From Rhodosorus marinus (Eukaryota; Rhodophyta; Stylonematophyceae; Stylonematales; Stylonemataceae), in NCBI GenBank assembly GCA_029953675.1, contig JAMWBK010000003.1, positions 2,294,001-2,358,000 on the forward strand: a DNA stretch of 64,000 bases, read 5' to 3'. Shown here piece after piece: positions 1-9,934 of this stretch (the stretch's first letter is position 1; each line of letters begins with the position of its first letter). The notes beneath the pieces are model-generated. The model saw nothing but the letters and a program-made list of their open reading frames with translations, was not told the DNA's origin and did not search any database. A program made the translations under genes and the position numbers.

Positions 1-428
1 TATAAGGTGATCAGGAAAGCAATTGGGATGAGCGTACCCAGGAAGACAGCCAAGTAAGCCGGGAAGGTAACAGCCATGCCGCCCTAACCATGAAAGCCGA
101 ACAAGAACGATCCGACAAGAGCGAATCAATGTTCAGCATTCTGCACCACTCCATAATCTCGAGTTGGCTACCAGATGTATGTCAAAACTTACACCCTCAG
201 CGATCATCAGATTGTTTACGACCGTGGTCACAGGCTCGACGCTCATCTGAGTCCTGCCAGCGGTCTTCCTCACGGCAACTCTCTTCTGAACCGAAACTCC
301 CTAAAAACACAGAACGCAAGACAAATGTTCAGTCCAAGCCCAGACAGATCCATGGAGGATACCCTGCCGAGAGCCCCACTCACCCGAACCAAACGGCCGG
401 TACCCACAGTCGACACAAAACCGATCAT
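1..428 (-). CDS. psbM: PsbM-like plastid membrane protein, nuclear-encoded (partial, cut by left edge)
   Basis: Seen: exons 428-384, 300-193 and 83 to beyond base 1 on the minus strand, joined in frame by GT-AG introns (383-301, 192-84). The first 15 codons start MIGFVST and are rich in Ser/Thr/Arg, followed by a basic stretch (VQKRVAVRKTAGR), as in a plastid transit peptide with Phe at position 4. The third exon encodes one hydrophobic helix ending LIPIAFLITLY, the pattern of the C-terminal half of photosystem II subunit M (PsbM ends VPTAFLLILY-like). Known: PsbM is a single-helix subunit at the PSII dimer interface. As I recall it is missing from red algal plastid genomes. Inference: this is a nuclear copy returned to the plastid. 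The C-terminus lies outside the window, so the family call rests on about 25 residues. Another small one-helix photosystem subunit is possible. Confidence 0.5.
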
Positions 429-1974
429 CTTCAAAATTCCAAAGAAACAAATTTATGCCAAACCTTTTTAAGGATCCCAACTCTAGCTCAAGATACACAA
501 CTCACAAACTCTCCTTCCTGCCCCACCCAACGCTCCAACCTTCCCAGCCAAACGCGACCTCTTCTTCCAACCACTTTCCCCAGCCGAAGTCCATTTTCTC
601 TCTGTTTCCACTCTCATCCTCTAATGAGCTGAACTCCTACCAACCCCCCCTAACAAACTCCTTCCTCCTATCCCCGTTCACTTTTCCCGGCTAGCTTTCA
701 ACCCCTTTCTAAAACCCGTATTCAAATATTACCTTACTATATTTCAACTTTTTTAGTCATGTATTGTCACAAAGCATGGGGGTAATAGATTTAAGTTACG
801 GGGTAGGGGGTAAAAGAGTGATTTTACCTCTTTCGCAAAAGAATATTAGTAAGCCAACCCCGATCTCCCAGCCCCCCTAAAAAAATCCTCGAATTTCAAT
901 ATGATCCAGACAAGAATCTCCCCTCTAAAAAAGTTATACTTTTCAGGAATAGAACCGATCGGTAAGCTTTTCGAAAGGAATCTCCGAGGGAGGGAAAAAA
1001 GGGCCAAAACAAAGGAGGAGGATTTTAGATAGTTGAGTTTATCCCCCCACCTAGTCTGATGTGGATTTTGGTAGATATGCAGGATTTATTTAGTTTTATT
1101 TGAAATAACTGCGTGAGATGGGTTTGAATATGACGGGGTGTTTAAAGTGCATTTTGTTTTGTATGGTTAGTCAGTATTTTGGAGTAGAGTCTCATTATTG
1201 AGATGCTAGTCTGAATATTGGAGTGACATGTCTCGATGAATGTTGTGAGGGCTTGGTTTGGGGGCTGGGCTGGCAAGCTCCGCCGCGGGTTAGCGTTTTG
1301 ATAAAGGTTTGGACCGGCCGGGTGCACCCGACGCAAGGTTATTTAGCCCTTGAGAGGAAATAGAGTCTATCCCAGCTTGCGTTAATCCTTAACCGTTATG
1401 GAAAAATTTTCCTCGACGTCGGCCTACCAACCCGTTCGGGACGAATCCACGGCGACGGTAGCCCGGCGTCACCGGAATGACGCTTCCACGACGCTGCGCG
1501 CACCTCGTTGAAACAGACGCAATCCAAAGAAAACGATGCTTTCCTTCCGTCAAAGAAGCTCTTGGTTCTCGATACTTGAATTCGTTCCTGGAAAAGAAAA
1601 ACTTGCTGTGATTCTCGTGATTGAAACTCATCAGCAATGAACTCCATCGTGAAGGCGTCGCACACCAAAACTCGAGCAGCATTCCCATCATGCTCAGTAA
1701 GCCTATTGCTGAGCCCGGCGCTCGTGCCATTAAGCAAACCTTAATAACCGTTCTCAACCATTCAATCACTTTGCTGCTGACTTAAGAGCTTGCATATGAC
1801 ATAAGATCTGTAATAGAGTATATAATTGGATAAAAATATCTTTTAAGGGTTTTGATTCGCTTTCTACCAACTTATGTTTCCGAACTCGGGTATCGATGAA
1901 CGGGCAGCGTTGATGCGGGAGTTGCGAGTCATGTTAGGGAGTTGGAAGTAGTAGTGGTTTCATGCAAGACTAGT
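429..1974. other. Spacer between divergent genes
   Basis: Bases 480-700 are C-rich and T-rich on the plus strand (the 5' flank of the minus-strand gene at the left edge). The rest is AT-rich with short open frames that show no domain, no splice-linked continuation and no recognisable composition. A 126-codon minus frame at 1389-1769 was examined and looks non-coding. The 5' leader or a first exon of the next plus-strand gene may lie near 1874-1970. Confidence 0.6.
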
Positions 1975-2444
1975 ATGGATAGAAGACTTCAAAGTTGCAA
2001 GTTGTGCTCTAGGACGGTGGCGTTTGTTCCGACGCCGCCATCGAACGAAATCCTGGCTGGCGCCTTGGCCCCGATGATACCTTTTGGTATTGCCTGCTAT
2101 ATCTTTGGGAGCAGAATTGTAAGAGTTTCAGAATTCGATCAATATAGGATTCTCTATGTTCTGAAGCAGTCTTTTCTTCCTCTTGTGTTCCTATGTGTGC
2201 GTGTCCCCCGCTTGCTGATTGAACCGGAAAGTTGAAGCAAAAGCGCTGTCCAAAGTGCGATGGAAGCGGACTTATTACTCGTAACGACATTCTAGTCAAG
2301 TGCTCCGAGTGTGGTAAGATTTTAGCACCCGGAACAATGTCACTCCGCGCTCATTCCTAAAAGCACGTTCTCCTGGGCTCCTGCGCAGGTGGGTGGCTGC
2401 CTTTTCAGTCTTGGTGGAAGTTTTGGATACCCGGAAAGAAGTAA
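1975..2444 (+). CDS. Small zinc-ribbon membrane protein (DnaJ-type CXXC pairs)
   Basis: Seen: exons 1975-2118, 2232-2313 and 2389-2444 join in frame to a 93-residue protein. It has an N-terminal CKLC pair, one hydrophobic segment (about residues 28-45, ALAPMIPFGIACYIF), then CPKCDGSG and CSECGG, and ends in a Trp-rich tail (WLPFQSWWKFW). Known: CPKCDGSG/CSECGG is half of the DnaJ-type cysteine-rich zinc finger, used alone by several small plastid assembly factors of plants and algae. Inference: a membrane-anchored zinc-ribbon protein, possibly thylakoid or envelope; no specific partner can be named. The start is the first ATG in the exon. No transit peptide is visible, so an upstream exon (for example from the ATG at 1874) may be missing. 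CDS confidence is good, function unknown. Confidence 0.72.
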
Positions 2445-4026
2445 AAGCGTGTACCCTTATTGCCCCTAAAAGTAATTTAGCATTCCCAGAACCTGTGTTT
2501 TATACCAAGATCACCTTACGCTACCTTACCAACCGACTTCCTCCGGAGGACCGCGTTGCGCGGACATCATCCCTCCAACTCCAAGTGTGAATACTAGAAC
2601 ACTGGCATTGATGTCAGCACCAGAACGTCGTGAAATATCGACACTGAGCCGATTCAAAGCGCTGCGGATAACCGTCCTTGACATGATCCCATCATACGCA
2701 AGTGAACTAGCTGATTTGGACACAGTCACAACGCACTCAAGGCCTTGGTCTTCCTCCCTTTTCGACTCCACAACAAGACTTACGATGCTACTATACTAAA
2801 TTTTCAATTAAGATGAGCCGTAAGGATTGTGTGCAGATCACTGCTGGAATCCTGTACGCCAAGTTCCAGCAGACTCCAAGAGATATCTGGTTACACTCGA
2901 CAAACAGTGCCTTGTCTGTGAGGCGGGTGACTAGTAGAGAGCAAGCCAAGGTTTTAGCGCTGGGAGGAACTAATGCTGCAGTTGTGATGTTCTGATAGAT
3001 TCACAGGGCGTTAATGTCTAATGCTTGCATCACTAGACCCAGTGGCAATGGTTGATTCAGAAGATGTCAACCAGAGAAGATGGATGAACCAGACGAAGAC
3101 CCTGCCTTCGCTGAAATGTAATGGACACGAAGCGCTGGTTTTGTTCGTCCATCCGGACTACCTGTTCACGTTCATGGTTTCCAAGTACTGCATTGAGGCG
3201 TTTAACAGGATGGGAAAGAAGGTGGGCGAGTTGAAGAATCCTCAGTCCCTCAAGCAGCGCTGATGACGGGCAGCACCTTTTTCGTCTGAAATTTTCAGGT
3301 TCTTGAAAGCCGCTTCAAAGTGAAATGGAAACACGCTCCAGAGGACATTTCAGGGGGAAGTCGACTGCCCTTCGTCCACCTTGGAGGCGAGGGTAACCCG
3401 CACGTACCAGCTGCACTTTCAGCGAGGTTTCTCAGAGACCAAAACGAGGCAAGCAGTAACCATTGGACAGTTTCCTATTCGGCGACGATGGGCTTGTTTT
3501 AGTCTCCATGTCCTTACTTTATTTTCAAACTAGGGTCTATAGATTATAGTCGGGCATGCGGACAATGTCGTAAGAAGATACTCGCTCAGAAGGGGCCATA
3601 TGGGTTCTCTGACGAGAGAAACCTCTCTAGATTTTTCTCCAACCGCGATGACGACCTTGACACAAGATCTCACTCTTGTGAGCGGTACGAACCGAACCAC
3701 CCCTTGCCAGTAGCTATCTGCGATAACTGCTGAGGCTAGTCTCTGAATAGGTTCCAGAGGAGCTCTTTGCCTTATTCCATCGGGCGATGCCGAGGAGGTG
3801 ATCCGATCTCAAACAAAATTTCCATTTCCAGAACAGCTCAAGGTATGGTTGGGAAAGTCTGTGGCTGATGGTAGCCGTAGGACGACCAATCTTCTCGCCT
3901 CAACCTCCAATGAAGCGGCATAAGAGGCGACCGCCGATGACGAGTGGAATATTCCTTCGACTAAGCAGCTCCCAATTCGGAATATCAATCTAGGCAACTT
4001 GTGCAACTTCTTGTAAACTACGCGGA
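2445..4026 (+). other. Unresolved coding-like region upstream of the WD40 gene
   Basis: Several plus-strand frames of 60-80 codons (about 2587-2799, 2814-2993, 3021-3263, 3320-3502 and 3544-3732) have plausible amino-acid composition. One (3544-3732) has Cys pairs (ACGQC, CDNC). I could not join them into one reading frame with acceptable splice sites, and short WD-like stretches appear in alternating frames. This is either the 5' half of the WD40 gene below with sites I failed to choose, or a decayed gene. No product is claimed. Confidence 0.3.
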
Positions 4027-5396
4027 AAGCCAAACCCACAAGTGTTCTTAGGGTTTGAGAACGGCTTCATCGCAGTTACCAGAGCGAACTATGTTGGCAA
4101 TCGAGAGGACGAGGTAACAAGGTCACGTCGGCAATATTGTTGACGACAACGAGCGATGCTGAACTGGTCTACGTCTATGCCTTTGTTCTGAATCCAGTCC
4201 GCGCGGGTCTTCAGTGCTCATTGTGGCCGACTCCTCGGTATTGCTTCCCTGTTTGAGGGGAAGTATATTCTTACGGGTGGACAGGATGGGACTGTTGCAG
4301 TCTTTGGCAGCACACACGGCAGATGTTTGGCGAGGAAGAGTCTGGGCTTTCCCATTGCCAACCTGGAAAGTCCTCGAGAAGATCCCAACCACACTCTGTG
4401 GTCAGGTTCCACAACGGCAATGGTGGCCGGCTCTCACGGTCAAGTGATTGTACTGAAGGTGTCAGTATACGCAGAGTGCTTCGCAAAAATTGACGAAATT
4501 GCAAAGGTGAGTGAGACTGGCAACGAGGTTCTCTGGAAACCTCATCGAGGCTAATCTGTTTCCCTGCAATGCGCTCGTCGTACAGGTCGTAGCCGCCACG
4601 CAAATCGCGTTTTCTGTTGGTCGTCGATTTTCTGGTGTCTCCTTCTGTTCATGGAACGGAGTTCTTTCGGCGTGTACGAACGACGGTCTACTACATCAGT
4701 GGTGTCTTGCTTTATCAGTTTCAAGACAGCTGGGACTTTCACAGGAGGAGATTGACGAGAGCAATCTAGCAAGGTCGGAGGAACTATGCCTGACGAAGAG
4801 ATCACGCCTGGGTTCGATGAAAGAGATGGTGAGCACCGCTACTGAGCAAATGAATTAAATTTTGGGTAGCGCTGAACTGACTGCGAGGCACAAATTCTGC
4901 AGCTGGATGGCCAGGAAGTGCTCCAGTTTTTGCTTGAGCCATCCCTGGGCCTACCAGAAAGTGCGAAGGACGCTCTCGTTGCTGAGTTTGAGAGACTGCA
5001 GACTACGTTTCAATCCAAAATTGTGAAGTTGGAAGAGGCGCACATCGAGAAAAGGTCGAGCCTAATTAACGAAATTGAGATGGCGCCGGAGGAAAAGTCC
5101 GATCCTGAGTTTGCACAGCATGTGCTCAAATCAGAAGAACTTACCATCTTAGCGCTTGACCACCGGACAAAGGTAGCCAGTCTCATTCGGAGAGGAAGCG
5201 CCTTAAAACGGACTGTAGCTGATTCCGCAGTCCATGCCTTCTATTGTTCCAGGTGCGGGAAGTTAGCGAAGAACTCTTGCAGGCATTGGCGAAAGCAATG
5301 AAACAAAGTTTGAAGAAAGCCACCGGGGATGCTGCTGCTGTAAAGGAGGCAAAAGATCGAATACAGCGACTCGAATCGCAGGCGTTAAGAATCTAG
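4027..5396 (+). CDS. WD40-repeat protein with C-terminal helical region (5' end unresolved)
   Basis: Seen: exons 4027-4121, 4215-4506, 4586-4828, 4903-5172 and 5253-5396 join in frame. The splice at 4121/4215 uses a weak donor (GTCACG) but restores a clear WD repeat: VTSAHCGRLL, then YILTGGQDGTVAVF. A second repeat covers NDGLLHQW. From about exon 4 the chain turns helical and charged, with few Gly or Pro, and looks like a coiled coil (FERLQTTFQSKIVKLEE, then ELLQALAKAMKQSLKK), ending RLESQALRI. Known: beta-propellers followed by a helical tail are common in RNA-processing and scaffold proteins. I do not recognise the family. The last intron (5173-5252) was preferred over a 38-nt alternative because 80 nt is usual here. 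The N-terminal propeller blades must lie upstream in the unresolved region. Confidence 0.6.
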
Positions 5397-6230
5397 ACTG
5401 CCGCAATGGGCTTTCCCCAAAAACTTGAGGATGTAACTTGCAACACAACTTTTTCGATGTAAACGCTGCTGCTAGGAAGTCCTCTGTAAAGATGGATCCT
5501 TTCCAGTTAGAGGGACGTAGAACAGCATGTCTCTAAAGCAAACTAAATTCAACGCCAACAAACGTTGTCCAGTCGACTAGGTTCTGGCCACTGGGTTGCT
5601 CGTCATTCAATGAATTGGAAGGGCAAATCCTCAGTTTGTCTGGTGACTAATCCTCGGCCAACCTCTGGGCAGAAATTGTTTCAATAAATCACCACTCTCA
5701 GGAATCCAATCGGAAGGAACGTCAAGGCCCCCCCAACGAACTTGCTACAACGCCGCCTATCGTTCGCCTTCCCTCTGGATGCACTCGCTTACCCCGTGGA
5801 CCGCCCACGGATCTGTCGGGACATAAAGTCAAGCTCACCTTATCACGATGAGCTGGAGAATCGTCTTAAACCAATCTGCTGGTCCCAACAGTTGCCATTG
5901 CCCTCGTCAACGCTTTGAGTCTGCCTCCAGCTGCTTCGCAGCAGGTGAGTGCCAAGCCTGAACTGCCAAGCACCAGGCCTACATGAAAAATGTCAACGGC
6001 GGTACCCTGGAATGCAATGACAGTTAGGTCATTGAGCTTTGCTGGTTGTGTGTTACGCAGTCTTTCAAGTCCTCTACTCCTCGCTCCTATTCAAGCTTTC
6101 CTTCGACACAAAGCCAGTTGAGATCGATCAGAAGTGAACCAGATTGCCGGAGGCAGTCTGCATGCAGCGTCCCATCTGACGTGGAAGTTGTCAACGGCCG
6201 TGAACGCTGCAATGTCAATAACGGTTTGGG
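5397..6230. other. Intergenic spacer
   Basis: No frame with protein-like features. The only plus frame over 60 codons (6046-6237) overlaps the start of the next gene and shows no domain. Presumably it holds the 3' end of the WD40 gene and the promoter of the NAF1 gene. Confidence 0.55.
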
Positions 6231-8667
6231 ATGCTGAGCAAGCGGAATTTAAAGAATGAGGACGGAGCTGAGGATGAGGATCTTATGCACCTGGGTGAGT
6301 GACAAAGTTTGGAGAAGGAACAAGGAGGTGACGGGATGGAGGAGGATCCAGGTGATGAGGTGATGGAATCCGGTGGTGGGGTTGCAGTGAGTCCGGTGGA
6401 AAAAAAAGACAACGCGGGTGTTGCTGTGAAGGAGACAGGAGCAGCAGATGTTGAAGTACTGGAGGAAGGAATGGTGGCTGATCGTGGCGCCCGTGTGATG
6501 GATTTAGGGGATGGCGGCGCAGTGAATCCCGTGGCGGACGCGGAAGTTGCCGTGATGGGGCCAGAAGTAGCAGATGTTGAGGTACTGGATGAAGGAATGG
6601 TGGCTGATCGAGGTGACGATCTGATGGACTCGGGGGGCGGGGATGCAGTGAATCCAGAAGAAAACCCGGATGTTATTGTTGTTGCTGTTAAGGAGGCAGA
6701 AGCAGGAGATGTTGAAGTACTGGAGGAAGGAATGGTGGCTGATCGAAGTGACGATGTGATGGAATCAGGCGGTCGGGATTCCGTGAATCCAGTGCAAGAC
6801 CTGGATGTGGCTGTTGTTGCTGTGAAGGAGGCAGAAACAGCAGATGTTGAAGTACTGGAGGAAGGAATGGAGGATGTTAACGGGAAAGCTGCGGTACGAG
6901 TGAATGTTGGAGAGCATGATTCGGAACAAGCCGAGAACAAGGATGAAGGGCCTGAGGTCGAAGTTGTAAATGAAGATGAAGTTTCCGGAATGAATGGCGC
7001 AGATAGTGGCGTCGGCAGTGATCTGAAAGCGTGTGAGAGCTCCCCTGCGAACGAAAATACTGGCGCCGGAAGGGCGGAGGAAAACTCAAGCAGCAGTAGC
7101 GATGAGGACGAATCAAGCGAGAGCAGCGAGGCAGAAAGCGAGAGCGTTAACGGTGAAATCATCAAAGACGATGCATTCATGGATGACCTAGACGGAGATG
7201 AAAATGGCACAAGCTCGGTCCATCCTCCAAAGACCAAACACGAACTCTCAGTCGAAGACATTGGTCCAGTGGAAAAGCTTAGGATGTCCATTGAGGAGAG
7301 CCTTACAATCCTGCCATTAGGTAACGATGAAGGGGATGTTCTTGGCACCGCTTGCGTTTCATATCTTGCGCACCCGGCCTCGACTGATCACGTTTCCCGC
7401 GTTGAATTTTATCAGGAAATGTCCGGTGTATAGTCGATGGGTTGGCTGTGGTCGAAGGCATCCATCCAGGAGCTACACCAACTTTAGATGAAGGGTCTGT
7501 TCTGTGTGAGTCATCCAGAGGATTCCTTGGTTCGGTTTTTGAGACTTTTGGACCCGTCAGCAATCCTTTCTATACATTTAGGGTCCACGACGAGGACAAG
7601 GAAAGGTAAGGCACACTCACATATGCCCTTTCAGCCCCGCTAAGATTGTCACGGAGGGTCTGGCTGATGTTTTGCGTCACCTCAACGGTGCCCGGTGCTG
7701 TTTGAACAGGGTAGCGCAAGGTACAGAGGTCTTTTACGTCAAGGAGGAAGCTGGTGTGGTTGTAACTGAGGCGCTAAGGTCGAGGGGATGTGATGCGAGC
7801 AATATATATGACGAAGAAATACCAATGGAGGCGCAGGAGGCGTCGGATGATGAACTGGAGGCCGGTCGAAAAAGTGGGTCGAAAAGGCGAAACGCTGAGA
7901 AGCAGGGAGGGCGCTTGGAGAGGAGACCTTCACGAGCTGACAGTGCGTTCGAGAGCTCCACAGAATCGTGCAGTTTCACGGCTTGTTTTATAACTCTGTC
8001 TGTTTGTTTCTTTCTTTCAGGCTCTCGAGGCAGAGGATCTGTCCGCAACGTGGGGAGGCAATTTAGACAACGCGGAGGCATGCCGCGTGGGCAAGTGGCT
8101 CCTCCTGGGGCTCACGAAAATGTACGGACGTATGCAGATCCTGGCGTTGCACAGCTTCCGGGAATGCCGTACAACCCGGAACCGCTACACGGAATTCAGC
8201 CTCTTCATCAGCCCCCACAGCCACAGCAGCCTCGACCTCCGTACAGCACCATGATGGGAGCTCCCATGATGCCTTTCGCACCGCCGATGCCAGGGTTCGG
8301 AATTCCAGGGCATCCAGGAACACCACAACCCGGACCGAGTGTTGTTCCACCTGCCCCTTTGCTCAACTTGGTATCGCAGATCCGGGCTCAGGGGGGTAGC
8401 TTACCAAACGGAGGACTTCCAGTGCAGGCTTACGGCACAGGAGTGATACCATCACAAGCACCGATTTCTTACGATGGACACCATTTCCCTGCAACATCGC
8501 AAGCAGGTCAGGTTTTTCCGCCAGGGCTTGCCGCGCAAGGTGCACAAAGTCAAACTCAGCCATCCGCTGCTGATGCCTCTGGAGCAAGTACACACCACCA
8601 AGCCCAGCAAGGGCCCGCTCCCGATCAGATAGGAAGAAATCCGGGAGATGGTAGTGGTCCAACCTAG
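6231..8667 (+). CDS. NAF1: NAF1, H/ACA snoRNP assembly factor
   Basis: Exons 6231-6294, 6352-7320, 7416-7605, 7635-7942 and 8021-8667 give 725 residues. The Gar1/Naf1 core is formed across the 7320/7416 splice: ILPLGNVRCIVDGLAVVEG, then LDEGSVLCESS and the diagnostic FETFGPVSNPFY. Known: Naf1 binds dyskerin (Cbf5) in the nucleus during H/ACA snoRNP and telomerase RNP assembly and is later replaced by Gar1. The N-terminal third is very acidic and contains four tandem copies of a block built round VEVLEEGMVADR, spaced 126-135 nt. The C-terminal third is rich in Pro, Gln and Gly, as in other Naf1 proteins. The intron at 7606-7634 is only 29 nt, but its removal is required because the next codon is TAA. 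The start is the ATG of a short first exon joined in frame. Confidence 0.92.
6370..6870 (+). repeat. Tandem coding repeats in the acidic region of NAF1
   Basis: Four copies of a block starting at 6447, 6573, 6708 and 6843 encode VEV-LEEGMVADR-type peptides followed by D/E/V-rich spacers. Spacings are 126, 135 and 135 nt, all multiples of three, so the frame is kept. The last copy is truncated. It looks like recent in-frame duplication. Confidence 0.85.
7606..7634 (+). other. 29-nt intron in NAF1
   Basis: GTAAGG donor and TTTCAG acceptor 29 nt apart. Without removal the frame meets TAA directly after the exon. With removal the frame runs on into the exon ending at 7942. Other nearby AG acceptors do not keep the downstream frame. 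Confidence 0.8.
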
Positions 8668-9934
8668 GAGAAAATTCGGAATCCGCTGAATAGAACAAGA
8701 TATATATAGCGAACAAGAAGCATTTGCATGTAAAACATGTACATACCAGGTTTCATGGTGATCTTTTTCGATCAATGAATTGTCTCATAAATGCATACTT
8801 ATTTTCGAACGAGCACCTGTTGCTAGGGGGGGTGATTGCAAGACATCGCGTCGCGGAATCCGCAGAATGTCAATCATGCAGGAAACCCTCCTGATACTCG
8901 CTAGGTAGGGGCAGGACCCTTAAAACCCACACATGCAGTGGATCCTCTTCACTAAATACGTAGGCAATACTACCATTTCCCATAAGCCTCCTTTGTTTAT
9001 TGAGTCCATCTGCTGTTACAAATGCTATTCCATCTCAAGTTTATTTCCCTCCACAGACGAGTAGCTTCTGTACTGCCCGCTAGGACTTTTCCCGTTGCTC
9101 CCAGCGACACCAGATTTCTATTTTTACCACAAGCCTTCAAAACATACTACCAGACAATACTTCAAAAATAGAGTTTTAAGAAGTAATATCGTATAGCTTG
9201 TAATTATTAAAACTAAACCGTACTTTGATTCCCACCATTTATCTGTATAAATAATAAAATTAGACCTGTTGTACCTGACATCTATTTTTCGATTACAAAT
9301 CAATATATTTTAAAACTTTAATAATGAAGCTTTATTTTCGTTATACATAACCGGCTATTTTAATTACGGCGATAAATAAAATATATTATTGAAATTGTTT
9401 GGACTTATATCCGTTTATATTATCTAAAAACAAATATGTCAATGTGCTTAGCCGTAGTGATTGGTAGATAAGTTTTGTCTAATTAACAAATTTTGAATTG
9501 TATTTCAGATTGCTTTTGGAACTCCCGAAAACTTTTCGTGAAAGCGGAAGGATTGATGCCCGCGAGGCAATAGACGTCCTGAGGTCTGACTATCATGAGG
9601 AGAGGAAAGGCGATTGATACGGTACTCAACAAAAGCTCTCGGAGATAATGGGGCTTTTTTTTCTTTCTGAAACATACTCCCCAGCCTTCTCTCTGTTGAG
9701 TGAAGGATTTGGTATGAGAGAATCCCCATGCACTCGTTTGACCACGACGAGGTTGGCTGTTTTGAATACCGGAGAGGAGATGTTATGGAGCGCGGACCGA
9801 TGTTGTTTAGTTAGATTCGAGCTCTTTCGAAGAAGATATATCGTAGGAGAACTGTTTCTTGTGTTTATGATCGACGGCTGCTGTGGTGTGGTGTGGTTTG
9901 TAGTTTTCCTGAAGTTTGGCGTTTCTGAGGATCG
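8668..9934. other. Intergenic spacer, AT-rich
   Basis: Strongly AT-rich from about 9130 to 9510 with no open frame. No repeat, RNA gene or coding signature was recognised. It contains the 3' end of NAF1 and the promoter of the carrier gene. Confidence 0.6.

Noticed and set aside
90-632. A 180-codon plus-strand frame at the left edge
   Set aside because: It covers the PsbM-like gene in antisense and the C-rich flank; no domain is visible.
5215-5252. A 38-nt intron in the WD40 gene
   Set aside because: It would also keep the frame, but an 80-nt intron (5173-5252) uses an equally good donor and fits the usual size.
6215-7348. A 377-codon minus-strand open frame, Ser/Thr/Pro-rich
   Set aside because: It is the antisense of the Glu/Val/Gly-rich repeats of NAF1; its composition follows from that, and NAF1 has clear homology.
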